A stretch of DNA of 61,517 bases. It comes from Bacillus sp. ISL-37. Its GTDB lineage: Bacteria; Bacillota; Bacilli; Bacillales; Cytobacillaceae. The notes beneath the pieces were generated by a model. The model did no database searches and was not told where the DNA came from. It saw nothing but the letters and a program-made list of their open reading frames with translations. Positions 7,966 through 16,893 of the stretch are shown here, in pieces. A program made the translations under genes and the position numbers. Location: positions 1-61,517 of the forward strand of contig NZ_JAGGQL010000041.1 in NCBI RefSeq assembly GCF_018613315.1, in the 5' to 3' direction. How positions within the stretch are numbered: position 1 is the first letter of the stretch; each line of letters opens with the position of its first letter.

Positions 7966-9429
7966 ATGATAAATTTAGAAAAAATGAACAGAGTAATCAA
8001 GGTTGGATTGAGTTCACTTGCGGTCCTTTACGTTTTCGTCGCCCAGTTGAGTTCACTTAATCCATTCGTATCCTCCTGGGACCAAGTTGACTTTACCCTG
8101 GCAATGGACAGGTATGACCTACGAGCGATGCAGCCGCATTTTCCCGGGTATCCATACTTTATTTTTGGCGGTATGCTTGTCAATTTTTTGGCAGACACCC
8201 CAAATCAGGCATTGGTTTTATTTAATGTGCTGGTTTACGGCAGCTCGATTTTGCCTGTGTATTTCCTCGCCAAAAGATATGTTCCCGGTGTAAGTGCCTT
8301 TCTTGTCGCGGCTGCTATATATACTGCCAGTTATCCGCTGATCATTGTGAACCAGCCAATGTCAGAGGGTGCTGCACTTGCTGCTTTTTGGTGGTACTTC
8401 TGGAGTATCGCGGCAGCAGAGTCGAGACCAGCTGGCAAATGGATGCTGCTTCCACTGTTTTTATTCAGTGTCCTATTGGGGATCAGGCTAAGCTACATTC
8501 CGATGGGAATCGGTCTGGTATATCTTTTATATAGAAAATGGGCAAAAAGGGAGATTGGCCTGGGGGGTGTTATCAAATATGTAGTCATCGCAGGATTGTT
8601 CCAGTTAATCTGGGTTGGAGGGCTAGTCATTTCTGAAGGTGGACTCGTTAACTTCCTTGAGCTTGCGTTTGGATTTACTGGAGGGCATTTTCAGGAGTGG
8701 GGAGGCACTTCGGTATCCAATGAACTGTCCATGTGGGCACGGATGAAAGCATTCTTGTTTACCAACATTTTGTGGTGGGGAATCTTTTCACGAACAACTG
8801 TTTTGATGGTATTATATATAGTTATCGGCATATTAATTTTTTTGCCAGTATCGAAAAGTAAAGTTTATAAGGAAGGCAGCTTTCTATTGGGTGCACTGCT
8901 GCTGTTCGCATACGGTGCTTGGGCACTTTTTGCCCAGAATATTGAAAAGCCGAGGCATATACTGCCAATCGCGCTATTGCTCGTGTTTCTTGGTTTGACT
9001 GTCTTTTTTAAAAAAAGGGCAGGGGTGTATGCCAGTTTTTTGGTAGTCACCGTTATCATTGCCCAGGCAATGATTTCTTCAAGTTATATTCAAAAACAGG
9101 CTGCAATCGAACCAGCGGTCTATCAGCTTGCCCACTATCTGGAGGAGCAGCCTGAGGCCTTCGTTCTGTATACATGGGAAGAAACGAGGGTGCTTCAGTA
9201 TCTTGAAATGCCTTTTCCACATAAACGAATCTATACCTATAGGAATTTCCTTCACGATCAGGGGTTATATAAAGGCAAGACGATTTATTTAACGAACAGT
9301 GTTGTGGACGGCTTCCATTCCCAGGGCTTTGATCCTGGAGGGAAGCTAGAAAAGGTAGAAACATTTACTTCAGATAAAATTTTTGACCCAGTCTATCATA
9401 AGATTATTCTATATAAATCGACACCGTAA
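7966..9429 (+). CDS. Polytopic membrane glycosyltransferase-like protein (PMT/ArnT-like)
   Basis: A protein of about 490 residues with roughly ten membrane segments. The first periplasmic-type loop contains WDQVDFTLAMDRYD, an acidic loop typical of lipid-carrier-dependent (GT-C, ArnT/PMT-like) glycosyltransferases. A soluble C-terminal portion of ~90 residues follows the last helix. It may transfer a sugar from a lipid carrier to a surface acceptor, fitting the GT2 and epimerase genes upstream. The start is uncertain: ATG codons at 7936, 7945, 7966 and 7984 are all in frame with only weak ribosome sites. The stop lies one base before the uvrC ribosome site. Confidence 0.65.
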   Translation: MINLEKMNRVIKVGLSSLAVLYVFVAQLSSLNPFVSSWDQVDFTLAMDRYDLRAMQPHFPGYPYFIFGGMLVNFLADTPNQALVLFNVLVYGSSILPVYFLAKRYVPGVSAFLVAAAIYTASYPLIIVNQPMSEGAALAAFWWYFWSIAAAESRPAGKWMLLPLFLFSVLLGIRLSYIPMGIGLVYLLYRKWAKREIGLGGVIKYVVIAGLFQLIWVGGLVISEGGLVNFLELAFGFTGGHFQEWGGTSVSNELSMWARMKAFLFTNILWWGIFSRTTVLMVLYIVIGILIFLPVSKSKVYKEGSFLLGALLLFAYGAWALFAQNIEKPRHILPIALLLVFLGLTVFFKKRAGVYASFLVVTVIIAQAMISSSYIQKQAAIEPAVYQLAHYLEEQPEAFVLYTWEETRVLQYLEMPFPHKRIYTYRNFLHDQGLYKGKTIYLTNSVVDGFHSQGFDPGGKLEKVETFTSDKIFDPVYHKIILYKSTP

Positions 9430-9444
9430 CAGGAGGTGAACGGC

Positions 9445-11217
9445 ATGAATGAGCAGATTAAAAATAAGCTGGCACTTCTCCCTGCCCAGCCAGGTTGTTA
9501 TTTAATGAAGGACAGGCAAGGGACCATCATTTACGTTGGGAAAGCGAAGGTATTGAAGAATAGGGTGCGCTCTTATTTTACAGGGTCGCATGACGGAAAA
9601 ACTCTCCGTCTTGTTAATGAAATTGAGGATTTTGAGTATATCGTCACCTCCTCGGATATGGAAGCGCTGCTTCTTGAAATCAACCTGATCAAGAAATATG
9701 ATCCAAAATATAACATCATGCTCAAGGATGATAAATCATATCCGTTCATCAAGCTGACTGCCGAACGGCATCCAAAGCTGATTATTACGAGAAAAGTAAA
9801 GAAGGACAGCGGCAAATATTTTGGGCCGTATCCCAATGTACAGGCGGCGAATGAGACGAAAAAACTGCTGGACAGGATTTATCCGCTCCGAAAGTGTTCT
9901 ACGCTGCCTGACCGTGTCTGCCTTTATTATCATATGGGGCAGTGTCTGGCTCCCTGTGTCAAGGACGTAGGCAAGGAAGAGTATAAGCAGATTACAGATG
10001 AGATTACACGTTTCCTCAACGGGGGATATAAAGAAATCAAGGAAGATTTGACGGTAAAAATGGCTGCGGCTTCTGAAGAACTTGATTTTGAACGTGCGAA
10101 GGAATTTCGCGACAAGATCGTCCATATTGAGGCAACGATGGAAAAGCAGAAGATGACCACGACTGATTTTACCGACCGGGATGTGTTTGGCTATGCTGTC
10201 GACAAGGGCTGGATGTGTGTACAGGTCTTCTTTATCCGTCAGGGAAAATTGATTGAACGAGAGGTTTCGATGTTCCCAATCTACAATGAACCTGAAGAAG
10301 ATATTCTCACATACCTGGGCCAATTTTACTCAAAAAATGAGCATTTCAAGCCAAAGGAAGTATTGGTTCCTGAGGGCGTGGACCTTGAACTAGCAGAGGG
10401 TCTGCTTGAAGTGAAAGTGCTGAAACCGCAGCGCGGAAAGAAAAAGGAGCTCGTCCATTTAGCGTCCAAGAATGCCGGTATCGCCCTGAAAGAGAAGTTT
10501 TCGTTAATTGACCGTGATGAGGAACGGACCATCAAGGCTGTTGAAAACCTAGGCAAGCAAATGGGCATCTACACCCCTCATCGGATTGAGTCCTTCGATA
10601 ACTCCAACATTCAGGGATCCGATCCGGTATCAGCGATGATTGTTTTTATCGACGGCAAGCCCGAAAAAAGGGAATACCGCAAATATAAGATTAAGTCAGT
10701 CAAAGGTCCGGATGACTATGAATCGATGAGGGAAGTCGTAAGGCGCAGGTATACTCGTGTCCTGAAAGAGGGATTGCCGCTTCCGGATTTGATTATCATC
10801 GATGGCGGAAAAGGACATATTGAATCAGCGCGTGATGTGCTTGAGAATGAACTTGGGCTGGATATTCCGATTGCCGGCCTGGCCAAGGATGACAAGCACA
10901 GGACTTCGCAGCTCCTCTATGGTAACCCGCTGCAGGTAATAGAACTGCCGCGAAACAGCCAGGAGTTTTACCTGTTGCAAAGAATCCAGGATGAAGTCCA
11001 CCGGTTCGCGATTACCTTCCACCGCCAGTTAAGGGGCAAAAGTGCCTTTCAATCACTGCTTGATGATATCCCGGGCATAGGCGAAAAGCGCAAGAAAGCT
11101 CTGTTGAAGCATTTCGGCTCGGTGAAAAAAATGAGAGAAGCCTCTTTGGAAGAGCTGAATGCTGCCGGACTTCCAGCTAATGTTGCTGAGGAACTATATC
11201 AGAAATTACAGAATTAA
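9445..11217 (+). CDS. uvrC: UvrABC excinuclease subunit C
   Basis: A 590-residue nucleotide-excision repair nuclease that makes both incisions around DNA lesions bound by UvrB. Visible are the N-terminal GIY-YIG domain (CYLMKD...IIYVGKA, about 16-95), the UVR helix pair that contacts UvrB (about 200-235, [12 protein letters not shown]), the RNase-H-like endonuclease domain with [10 protein letters not shown] and IIDGGKGH, and a C-terminal helix-hairpin-helix ([15 protein letters not shown]). The start is ATG 9445, six bases after the perfect AGGAGGTG at 9431-9438; the GTG at 9436 lies inside this site. Position before lysC matches the B. subtilis order. Confidence 0.97.
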   Translation: MNEQIKNKLALLPAQPGCYLMKDRQGTIIYVGKAKVLKNRVRSYFTGSHDGKTLRLVNEIEDFEYIVTSSDMEALLLEINLIKKYDPKYNIMLKDDKSYPFIKLTAERHPKLIITRKVKKDSGKYFGPYPNVQAANETKKLLDRIYPLRKCSTLPDRVCLYYHMGQCLAPCVKDVGKEEYKQITDEITRFLNGGYKEIKEDLTVKMAAASEELDFERAKEFRDKIVHIEATMEKQKMTTTDFTDRDVFGYAVDKGWMCVQVFFIRQGKLIEREVSMFPIYNEPEEDILTYLGQFYSKNEHFKPKEVLVPEGVDLELAEGLLEVKVLKPQRGKKKELVHLASKNAGIALKEKFSLIDRDEERTIKAVENLGKQMGIYTPHRIESFDNSNIQGSDPVSAMIVFIDGKPEKREYRKYKIKSVKGPDDYESMREVVRRRYTRVLKEGLPLPDLIIIDGGKGHIESARDVLENELGLDIPIAGLAKDDKHRTSQLLYGNPLQVIELPRNSQEFYLLQRIQDEVHRFAITFHRQLRGKSAFQSLLDDIPGIGEKRKKALLKHFGSVKKMREASLEELNAAGLPANVAEELYQKLQN

Positions 11218-11239
11218 TGTAGCATTCTATTTTTAGGTG

Positions 11240-11248
11240 TGCTATAAT
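11240..11248 (+). promoter_or_regulatory. Extended -10 promoter for lysC leader
   Basis: TGCTATAAT (TGn plus TATAAT) at 11240-11248 lies about 44 bases before the riboswitch aptamer. No good -35 element is visible, which is acceptable for an extended -10 promoter. Confidence 0.6.
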
Positions 11249-11270
11249 GATAAAAATTTCATATAGCTAT

Positions 11271-11517
11271 CACTTTAGAGCATTAAAGTGAAGATAGAGG
11301 TGCGAACTTCAAGAGTAAAAGTCAGGAGAATTGTAGGATTCGAGGATGGACTTTGAAAGGGGATGTTCGCCGAAGTGGGGAAATGCCTATCGATTTTCTC
11401 GCTGGTCCTTCGTTGAATAAACGCTGGATTGTCAAGATTGCCATCTTGGAGTGCTATCTCATGTTGCAGCGTATATACACGTTAATCAAGCAATGGGAGC
11501 CACTTCCATTGCTTTTT
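11271..11517 (+). promoter_or_regulatory. Lysine riboswitch (L box) with terminator
   Basis: The conserved lysine-aptamer blocks appear in order: AGATAGAGGTGCGA (11292), AAGAGTA, GGAGAA, a GATGTTCGCCGAAG block and GTCAAG. The closing GGAGTGCTATCT ends near 11459, so P1 pairs AGATAG 11292-11297 with CTATCT 11454-11459. A factor-independent terminator follows at 11488-11517 (AAGCAATGG / CCATTGCTT then T), ahead of the lysC ribosome site. High lysine is expected to favour termination. A small extra hairpin CACTTTA/TAAAGTG lies at 11271-11290. Confidence 0.95.
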
Positions 11518-11625
11518 CTGTTTTTATGGACCTTTTTTAAAGAAGGACCGGGAAAAATACATATGCGGCGTGGCCATGAAACTCTAGTAGAGGCAAAATA
11601 CAGAATGAAGAGGCAGGGGAAACGT

Positions 11626-12858
11626 ATGGGATTGATTGTACAGAAATTCGGTGGAACATCAGTGGGAAGCGTCGAAAGAATCAGGAACGCAGCAAGCAGG
11701 ACAGCGGAGGAACTGCAGAACGGCAACAATGTGGTCGTAGTCGTCTCAGCAATGGGCAAGACGACGGACCACCTTGTCGATATGGCGAATGATATTTCCA
11801 GCGCGCCATCAAAAAGAGAAATGGATATGCTTTTGACAACAGGAGAGCAAATTACCATCGCACTTTTTTCCATGGCATTGGCGCAAAATGGCATTGATGC
11901 CGTTTCCTATACAGGCTGGCAGGCTGGAATTAAAACGGAAGCAGTTCACGGGAACGCTCGGATTGTCGATATTGACACCGACAGGATTGCCAAGGATTTA
12001 GAGAGTGGCAAGGTGGTCATTGTTGCGGGATTCCAGGGGGTAACTGATGATGGTGAAATCACCACACTTGGACGCGGCGGGTCAGATACAACAGCAGTAG
12101 CACTTGCGGCTGCTTTGAAGGCGGATAAATGCGATATCTATACCGATGTGACTGGCGTGTTCACGACTGACCCAAGATATGTGAAAAGCGCAAGGAAGCT
12201 GCTGAGCGTTTCCTATGATGAAATGCTTGAGTTGGCAAATCTCGGGGCAGGCGTGCTCCATCCGCGAGCAGTCGAATTCGCGAAAAACTATGGATTGCCA
12301 CTTGAAGTAAGATCCAGCATGGAAAAAGAAAGAGGCACGATCATCGAGGAGGAGAATGAAATGGAACAGAATCTAGTCGTACGCGGAGTAGCGTTTGAAG
12401 ACCAAATCACAAGAGTATCAGTCCTTGGAGTAAGCACTTCATTGAAAGGACTTTCTACTATATTCACAACACTTGCACAGAACCACATCAATGTCGATAT
12501 AATTGTTCAGAGCCGTACAGAAGCAGGGCTAGCCAATATTTCGTTCTCCATTAAGAGTAACGACCTCCCAGAGGCACTGGACGTATTGGAACGCAATAAA
12601 GAAGCATTAAACTATCAGGCGGTCGAATCCGAAACCGGCCTTGCAAAGGTGTCGATTGTAGGTTCAGGAATGGTTTCAAATCCAGGTGTAGCCGCCAAGA
12701 TGTTTGAAGTCCTTGAAGGACACGGTATCCAGGTGAAGATGGTAAGCACATCTGAAATCAAAGTCTCCACCGTAGTTGATGAAAAACAAATGGTGAACGC
12801 AGTAGAGTCATTGCATGAAGCATTTGAGTTATACTCAGAAGCGGTTAAGACAAATTAA
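11626..12858 (+). CDS. lysC: Aspartokinase II (alpha and beta subunits)
   Basis: A 410-residue lysine-sensitive aspartate kinase, the first step of the lysine, threonine, methionine and diaminopimelate pathway. The catalytic domain starts with KFGGTSVG (about 6-13), and two ACT regulatory domains occupy the C-terminal ~150 residues. ATG 11626 follows AGGCAGGGGA; the longer open frame upstream runs through the riboswitch and is not coding. An internal ATG at 12361 (residue 246) has its own strong GAGGAGGAG site at 12347, matching the known internal start that makes the beta subunit of B. subtilis LysC. Regulation is by the upstream lysine riboswitch. Confidence 0.96.
   Translation: MGLIVQKFGGTSVGSVERIRNAASRTAEELQNGNNVVVVVSAMGKTTDHLVDMANDISSAPSKREMDMLLTTGEQITIALFSMALAQNGIDAVSYTGWQAGIKTEAVHGNARIVDIDTDRIAKDLESGKVVIVAGFQGVTDDGEITTLGRGGSDTTAVALAAALKADKCDIYTDVTGVFTTDPRYVKSARKLLSVSYDEMLELANLGAGVLHPRAVEFAKNYGLPLEVRSSMEKERGTIIEEENEMEQNLVVRGVAFEDQITRVSVLGVSTSLKGLSTIFTTLAQNHINVDIIVQSRTEAGLANISFSIKSNDLPEALDVLERNKEALNYQAVESETGLAKVSIVGSGMVSNPGVAAKMFEVLEGHGIQVKMVSTSEIKVSTVVDEKQMVNAVESLHEAFELYSEAVKTN
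12361..12858 (+). CDS. lysC: Aspartokinase beta subunit from internal start
   Basis: This in-frame product would be 165 residues and hold only the ACT-domain regulatory half. GAGGAGGAG at 12347-12355 ends five bases before ATG 12361. In B. subtilis the aspartokinase II beta subunit is made from an equivalent internal site. That the same happens here is inferred from the site and position. Confidence 0.75.
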   Translation: MEQNLVVRGVAFEDQITRVSVLGVSTSLKGLSTIFTTLAQNHINVDIIVQSRTEAGLANISFSIKSNDLPEALDVLERNKEALNYQAVESETGLAKVSIVGSGMVSNPGVAAKMFEVLEGHGIQVKMVSTSEIKVSTVVDEKQMVNAVESLHEAFELYSEAVKTN

Positions 12859-12874
12859 GAGAGTGGATGGTAAG

Positions 12875-12909
12875 AGCTTTCCTGGTGTATGTTGTCGGGA
12901 AAGCTTTTT
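12875..12909 (+). terminator. Terminator after lysC
   Basis: AGCTTTCC (12875-12882) pairs with GGAAAGCT (12898-12905) and is followed by a short T run. Confidence 0.8.
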
Positions 12910-12992
12910 GTACAGGTGAAGAAGGGGATAACAGTTGCTGGTGCTGCCCGGTGCTCAGGGGGAGGAGGAGGAAAATACCTAATATCGTCGGT

Positions 12993-13304
12993 ATGTGCCC
13001 GTGAAAAGGAAAATCGGAAGTTCACGGTCACAAAAGAGGGAAACATGTGCCCGTGAAAAGGAAAATCGGAAGTTCACGGTTACAAAAGAGGGAAACATGT
13101 GCCCGTGAAAAGGAAAATCGGAATTTCACGGTCACAAAAGAGGGAAACATGTGCCCGTGAAAAGGAAAATCGGAAGTTCACGGTTACAAAAGAGGGAAAC
13201 ATCTGCCTGTGAAAAGGAAAATCGGAAGTTCACGGTCACAAAAGAGGGAAACATGTGCCCGTGAAAGTGATAATCGGGAGCTGACGTGAACATATAAAGG
13301 AATA
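12993..13304. repeat. 52-bp tandem array, six units, each with a hairpin
   Basis: Units begin at 12993, 13045, 13097, 13149, 13201 and 13253, an exact 52-bp period. The first five are nearly identical, with 0-3 changes, and the sixth decays after about 15 bases. Each unit holds CCGTGAA and TTCACGG separated by 15 bases, so each can form a 7-bp hairpin. The period is not a multiple of three and no reading frame is kept, so the array is non-coding. Spacer-like unique sequence is absent, so it is not CRISPR. Confidence 0.93.
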
Positions 13305-13443
13305 TGTGCTGGGTTTAGGGTGAAGAGAGATAAACGGGGAACATATAAAAGAAATATTTCCTGTAAAGCGGTAAATGCCACAATGTCAGTTGTAGGCTAT
13401 GAGTCTGAAAATCCGGGTCTTTCAATTACCGGTCATAATAAAA
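13305..13443. other. Gene-free stretch between repeat array and palindrome
   Basis: I see no gene here. Two loose copies of a GAACATATAAA-type word (about 13288 and 13339) may be decayed array material. Confidence 0.4.
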
Positions 13444-13482
13444 GGGTTACTGCGCCAGGATCTGATCCTGGCGCAGTAACCC
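13444..13482. repeat. 39-bp perfect palindrome
   Basis: Arms of 19 bp (13444-13462 and 13464-13482) are exact reverse complements around a single T at 13463. On the minus strand it is followed by CTTTTATT, so it may terminate yslB, but the U-tract is poor. It could instead be a protein-binding site or mobile-element remnant. Confidence 0.85.
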
Positions 13483-13525
13483 AGGCTATCATATAAAGTT
13501 CGGTTCAAGATGTTTCTTTCCTACA

Positions 13526-13978
13526 TTATTCAATCAAATCATTCTTATCCCATTTAATCGTGAACAGGATTTTTGATGATTTTTTATTGGGGTGTTCGAA
13601 GGCTTCGGCTGTTACTTTTTTCTGTTGTTCCATTTGTTGGGCGATGAAGCCTGCTTCTAGCTGGAATGTGGTTTTTGGGTTATTTTTCAGTCGGGAGGAA
13701 ATTAGCTCGCTGCCAAGTTCAAGCACCATTTCTCTTCGGGATTCTTCTTTGATGGCAAGTGTGCCCCAGCCGGCATCCTGGAAAAAGCGGATGGTCTCGT
13801 CAAGGGTTGCTAATGGAAACTTTCGGGCAAGGCGTTTTCCGGCCCAATATAGGATTTCTGGCGTATCTTTGCCGAGCAATTCCGGCAGAAGGACTTCCCT
13901 GATCAATTCGTATCCAAACGCAGGGACAGCCAGTGGCTCGCTCTCAGTTTTTTGCTCAGAAGTAGTTATTTCGCTCAT
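13526..13978 (-). CDS. yslB: YslB family protein (DUF2507)
   Basis: A 150-residue cytoplasmic protein of unknown biochemical role, conserved between lysC and sdhC in B. subtilis and its relatives. The body matches the DUF2507 family, with YELIREVLLPELLG, WAGKRLAR and QDAGWG. I place the start at ATG 13978, preceded by AAAGAGGGGAGA, because the 17 upstream codons have no ribosome site and are not family-like. It is transcribed opposite to its neighbours lysC and sdhC and may end at the palindrome at 13444. Confidence 0.88.
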   Translation of the reverse strand: MSEITTSEQKTESEPLAVPAFGYELIREVLLPELLGKDTPEILYWAGKRLARKFPLATLDETIRFFQDAGWGTLAIKEESRREMVLELGSELISSRLKNNPKTTFQLEAGFIAQQMEQQKKVTAEAFEHPNKKSSKILFTIKWDKNDLIE

Positions 13979-14281
13979 GTTCTCCCCTCTTTCTATCACT
14001 CTATTATAAACAATTTGCCGCGAAAACATTAAATTAAAAAGTTGTTAAATTTTGCTTGGCATAAGAAATTCTATAAAATTTTTCCATGTTTATACCATAC
14101 CCGAAACTTTGGTATCCAAAAATTATTGTTCCGGGAAATTTTAATCAGCTGTGTCCTATAGGCAATAGTATTATTTTAATATACTCTTTAACGCGTTGGA
14201 ATAATTAGAAAGTGGTGTTTTTACAATATCAATATATTTTAAAAATTTTATTTATATAAGCATTTTTATGTATCCGTTTTC
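13979..14281. other. AT-rich intergenic region upstream of sdhC
   Basis: No gene is visible between yslB and the sdh promoter. The stretch is AT-rich and will contain the divergent yslB promoter, which I cannot place confidently. Confidence 0.5.
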
Positions 14282-14310
14282 TTGACGCTCTATTATGATG
14301 GGAGTAAAAT
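14282..14310 (+). promoter_or_regulatory. Promoter of the sdhCAB operon
   Basis: TTGACG (14282-14287) and TAAAAT (14305-14310) are spaced by 17 bp. This leaves a 5' leader of about 120 nt before sdhC. In B. subtilis this leader is the target of the iron-sparing small RNA FsrA, but I cannot show pairing here. Confidence 0.75.
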
Positions 14311-14435
14311 GAACATGTCACATAATTGTAAGAAATGCTTATTTTTTTGATGTTGGGTTGAATCAATCTGTTAGGTTAATAGAGATGGGGAGAGAAGCCT
14401 GAACATCACGGTCAAATTTCAAGGGGGGTATACAT

Positions 14436-15044
14436 ATGGCAGGTAGACAAGAGTTTTATTGGCGGAGGCTGCATTCTTTGCTGGGTGTCATTCCAGTAGG
14501 TCTTTTCCTTATGCAGCACCTTGTAGTCAACCATTTCGCTACTGGGGGAGAAGAATCATTCAATAACGCAGCACATTTTATGGAGCAGTTGCCTTTCAGG
14601 TATTTTTTAGAAATTTTCATTATCTTCTTACCATTATTATTCCATGCAATTTACGGTCTTTATATTGCTTTTACGGCTAAAAACAATATAGGCCAATACA
14701 GCCATTTCAGAAACTGGATGTTCATGCTTCAGCGTGTGTCTGGTGTAATCACTTTGATTTTCGTAGCTTGGCATGTATGGGAAACACGTATTGCAGCAGC
14801 ATTTGGTGCAGAAGTTAACTTCCAGATGATGGAGACAATCCTTTCATCTCCTTTCATGCTTTGGTTCTATCTAATTGGTGTCATCTCGACAACTTTCCAC
14901 TTTGCGAACGGATTATGGTCATTCTTCGTAAGCTGGGGAATCACTGTAACACCACGTTCACAAGTGATTTCCACTTATGTCACTATCGGGGTTTTCATTG
15001 CGCTTTCCATCGTAGGTGTACGCGCAATCCTGGCATTCGTATAA
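14436..15044 (+). CDS. sdhC: Succinate dehydrogenase cytochrome b558 subunit
   Basis: A 202-residue membrane anchor of respiratory complex II with five hydrophobic helices. His residues in helices (for example the QHLVVNH and VAWHVWE segments) are positioned to ligate the two b hemes known for the Bacillus enzyme. It passes electrons from the SdhB iron-sulfur clusters to menaquinone. The start at 14436 follows AAGGGGGG. It is the first gene of the sdhCAB operon, 85 bases upstream of sdhA. Confidence 0.96.
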   Translation: MAGRQEFYWRRLHSLLGVIPVGLFLMQHLVVNHFATGGEESFNNAAHFMEQLPFRYFLEIFIIFLPLLFHAIYGLYIAFTAKNNIGQYSHFRNWMFMLQRVSGVITLIFVAWHVWETRIAAAFGAEVNFQMMETILSSPFMLWFYLIGVISTTFHFANGLWSFFVSWGITVTPRSQVISTYVTIGVFIALSIVGVRAILAFV

Positions 15045-15129
15045 AACCTTTTCTAGGACTATATGCTGAAAAAGATTTACTTTTGATCGGATATGAAAGA
15101 CAGACATGGATTTAAGGGAGTGAGTCACG

Positions 15130-16887
15130 ATGAGTAAAGGTAAGGTGATCGTAGTCGGCGGCGGTTTGGCTGGCTTAATGGCTACAATAAAAGTTGCAGA
15201 AACAGGAACTCCTGTTGAACTGTTTTCTCTTGTGCCGGTAAAACGTTCCCACTCTGTATGTGCACAGGGCGGAATCAACGGTGCAGTAAATACTAAAGGT
15301 GAAGGTGACTCTCCATGGGAGCACTTTGATGATACAGTATACGGTGGTGACTTCCTTGCGAACCAGCCTCCGGTTAAGGCTATGGCTGAAGCAGCGCCTG
15401 GTATCATCCACCTTCTTGACCGTATGGGAGTTATGTTCAATCGTACGCCGGAAGGCTTGCTAGATTTCCGCCGCTTTGGTGGTACTCAGCACCACCGTAC
15501 AGCATTCGCTGGTGCGACGACTGGTCAGCAGCTTCTATACGCTTTGGATGAGCAGGTACGCCGTCATGAAGTGGCTGGATTGGTCACAAAGTACGAAGGA
15601 TGGGAATTCCTTGGTATAATCAAGGACGAAGATGGTGTGTGCCGCGGAGTCGTAGCACAGAACCTGACTTCAATGGAAATCAAATCATTTGCTGCTGATG
15701 CTGTCATCATGGCAACGGGTGGTCCTGGTATCATTTTCGGTAAAACAACGAACTCAGTTATCAATACGGGTTCTGCTGCTGCGATCGTATACCAGCAGGG
15801 CGGATATTACGCAAACGGTGAATTCATCCAGATCCACCCTACAGCAATCCCAGGGGATGACAAACTCCGCCTGATGAGTGAATCTGCCCGTGGTGAAGGT
15901 GGACGAGTTTGGACTTATAAAGATGGCAAGCCGTGGTACTTCCTTGAAGAAAAGTATCCTGCATATGGAAATCTTGTTCCTCGTGACATCGCTACACGTG
16001 AAATCTTCGATGTGTGCGTAAGCCAAAAGCTTGGCATCAACGGCGAGAACATGGTTTATCTTGATCTTTCACATAAGGACCCTAAAGAGCTTGATATCAA
16101 GCTTGGCGGTATCATCGAAATCTATGAGAAATTCATGGGCGATGACCCAAGAAAAGTTCCTATGAAAATATTCCCTGCAGTTCACTATTCTATGGGCGGA
16201 CTATGGGTCGACTATGATCAAATGACTAACATTCCAGGCTTGTTTGCTGCAGGTGAGGTTGATTATTCACAGCACGGTGCGAACCGTCTTGGAGCTAACT
16301 CACTATTGTCTGCAATCTACGGCGGAATGGTAGCAGGTCCAAACGCGATCCGTTATATCAACGGTCTTGAAAAGAGCTCAGATGCTGTTTCTTCAGCACT
16401 ATTTGATGATGCTGTTAAGATGGAGCAGGAGAAATGGGATAATGTCATGTCACTAGATGGCACTGAAAACGCATATGTTCTTCACAAAGAGCTTGGCGAA
16501 TGGATGACTGACAATGTGACTGTTGTTCGCTACAATGATAGACTTCTGCAAACAGACGAGAAGATCGTTGAGTTGATGGAGCGTTACAAGAATATCAATA
16601 TCAACGATACGGCGAAATGGAGCAACCAGGGTGCTGTGTTCACACGCCAGCTTCAAAACATGCTTCAGCTTGCACGTGTTATCACAATTGGTGCATATAA
16701 CCGTAATGAAAGCCGTGGGGCTCACTATAAACCAGAATTCCCAGATCGTAATGATGAGGACTTCTTGAAAACAACAATGGCGAAGTTTGTTGATGCAAAC
16801 TCTGCGCCAGCTTTCCACTATGAAGAAGTTGATACTTCATTAATCCAACCGCGTAAGCGCGATTACTCTAAGAAGAAGGGGGAGTAA
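15130..16887 (+). CDS. sdhA: Succinate dehydrogenase flavoprotein subunit
   Basis: A 585-residue FAD-binding catalytic subunit of complex II, oxidising succinate to fumarate. The dinucleotide fold GGGLAGLMA begins near residue 11. The segment SHSVCAQGGING holds the His expected to carry covalent FAD, and the active-site region HRTAFAGATTG and GLFAAGE are typical of the family. It acts at the cytoplasmic face with SdhB on the SdhC anchor. The ribosome site GGGAGTG precedes ATG 15130, and the spacing of six bases to sdhB implies cotranscription. Confidence 0.97.
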   Translation: MSKGKVIVVGGGLAGLMATIKVAETGTPVELFSLVPVKRSHSVCAQGGINGAVNTKGEGDSPWEHFDDTVYGGDFLANQPPVKAMAEAAPGIIHLLDRMGVMFNRTPEGLLDFRRFGGTQHHRTAFAGATTGQQLLYALDEQVRRHEVAGLVTKYEGWEFLGIIKDEDGVCRGVVAQNLTSMEIKSFAADAVIMATGGPGIIFGKTTNSVINTGSAAAIVYQQGGYYANGEFIQIHPTAIPGDDKLRLMSESARGEGGRVWTYKDGKPWYFLEEKYPAYGNLVPRDIATREIFDVCVSQKLGINGENMVYLDLSHKDPKELDIKLGGIIEIYEKFMGDDPRKVPMKIFPAVHYSMGGLWVDYDQMTNIPGLFAAGEVDYSQHGANRLGANSLLSAIYGGMVAGPNAIRYINGLEKSSDAVSSALFDDAVKMEQEKWDNVMSLDGTENAYVLHKELGEWMTDNVTVVRYNDRLLQTDEKIVELMERYKNININDTAKWSNQGAVFTRQLQNMLQLARVITIGAYNRNESRGAHYKPEFPDRNDEDFLKTTMAKFVDANSAPAFHYEEVDTSLIQPRKRDYSKKKGE

Positions 16888-16893
16888 TAAAGT

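Noticed and set aside
11353-11625. N-terminal extension of aspartokinase
   Set aside because: This stretch is the lysine riboswitch and its terminator; the family N terminus begins at 11626 with a good ribosome site.
12993-13304. CRISPR array
   Set aside because: The whole 52-bp unit is repeated with no unique spacers, and no cas genes are nearby.
13184-13381. Minus-strand ORF across the 52-bp array
   Set aside because: The 52-bp period shifts frame each unit, there is no ribosome site, and the composition is a product of the repeat.
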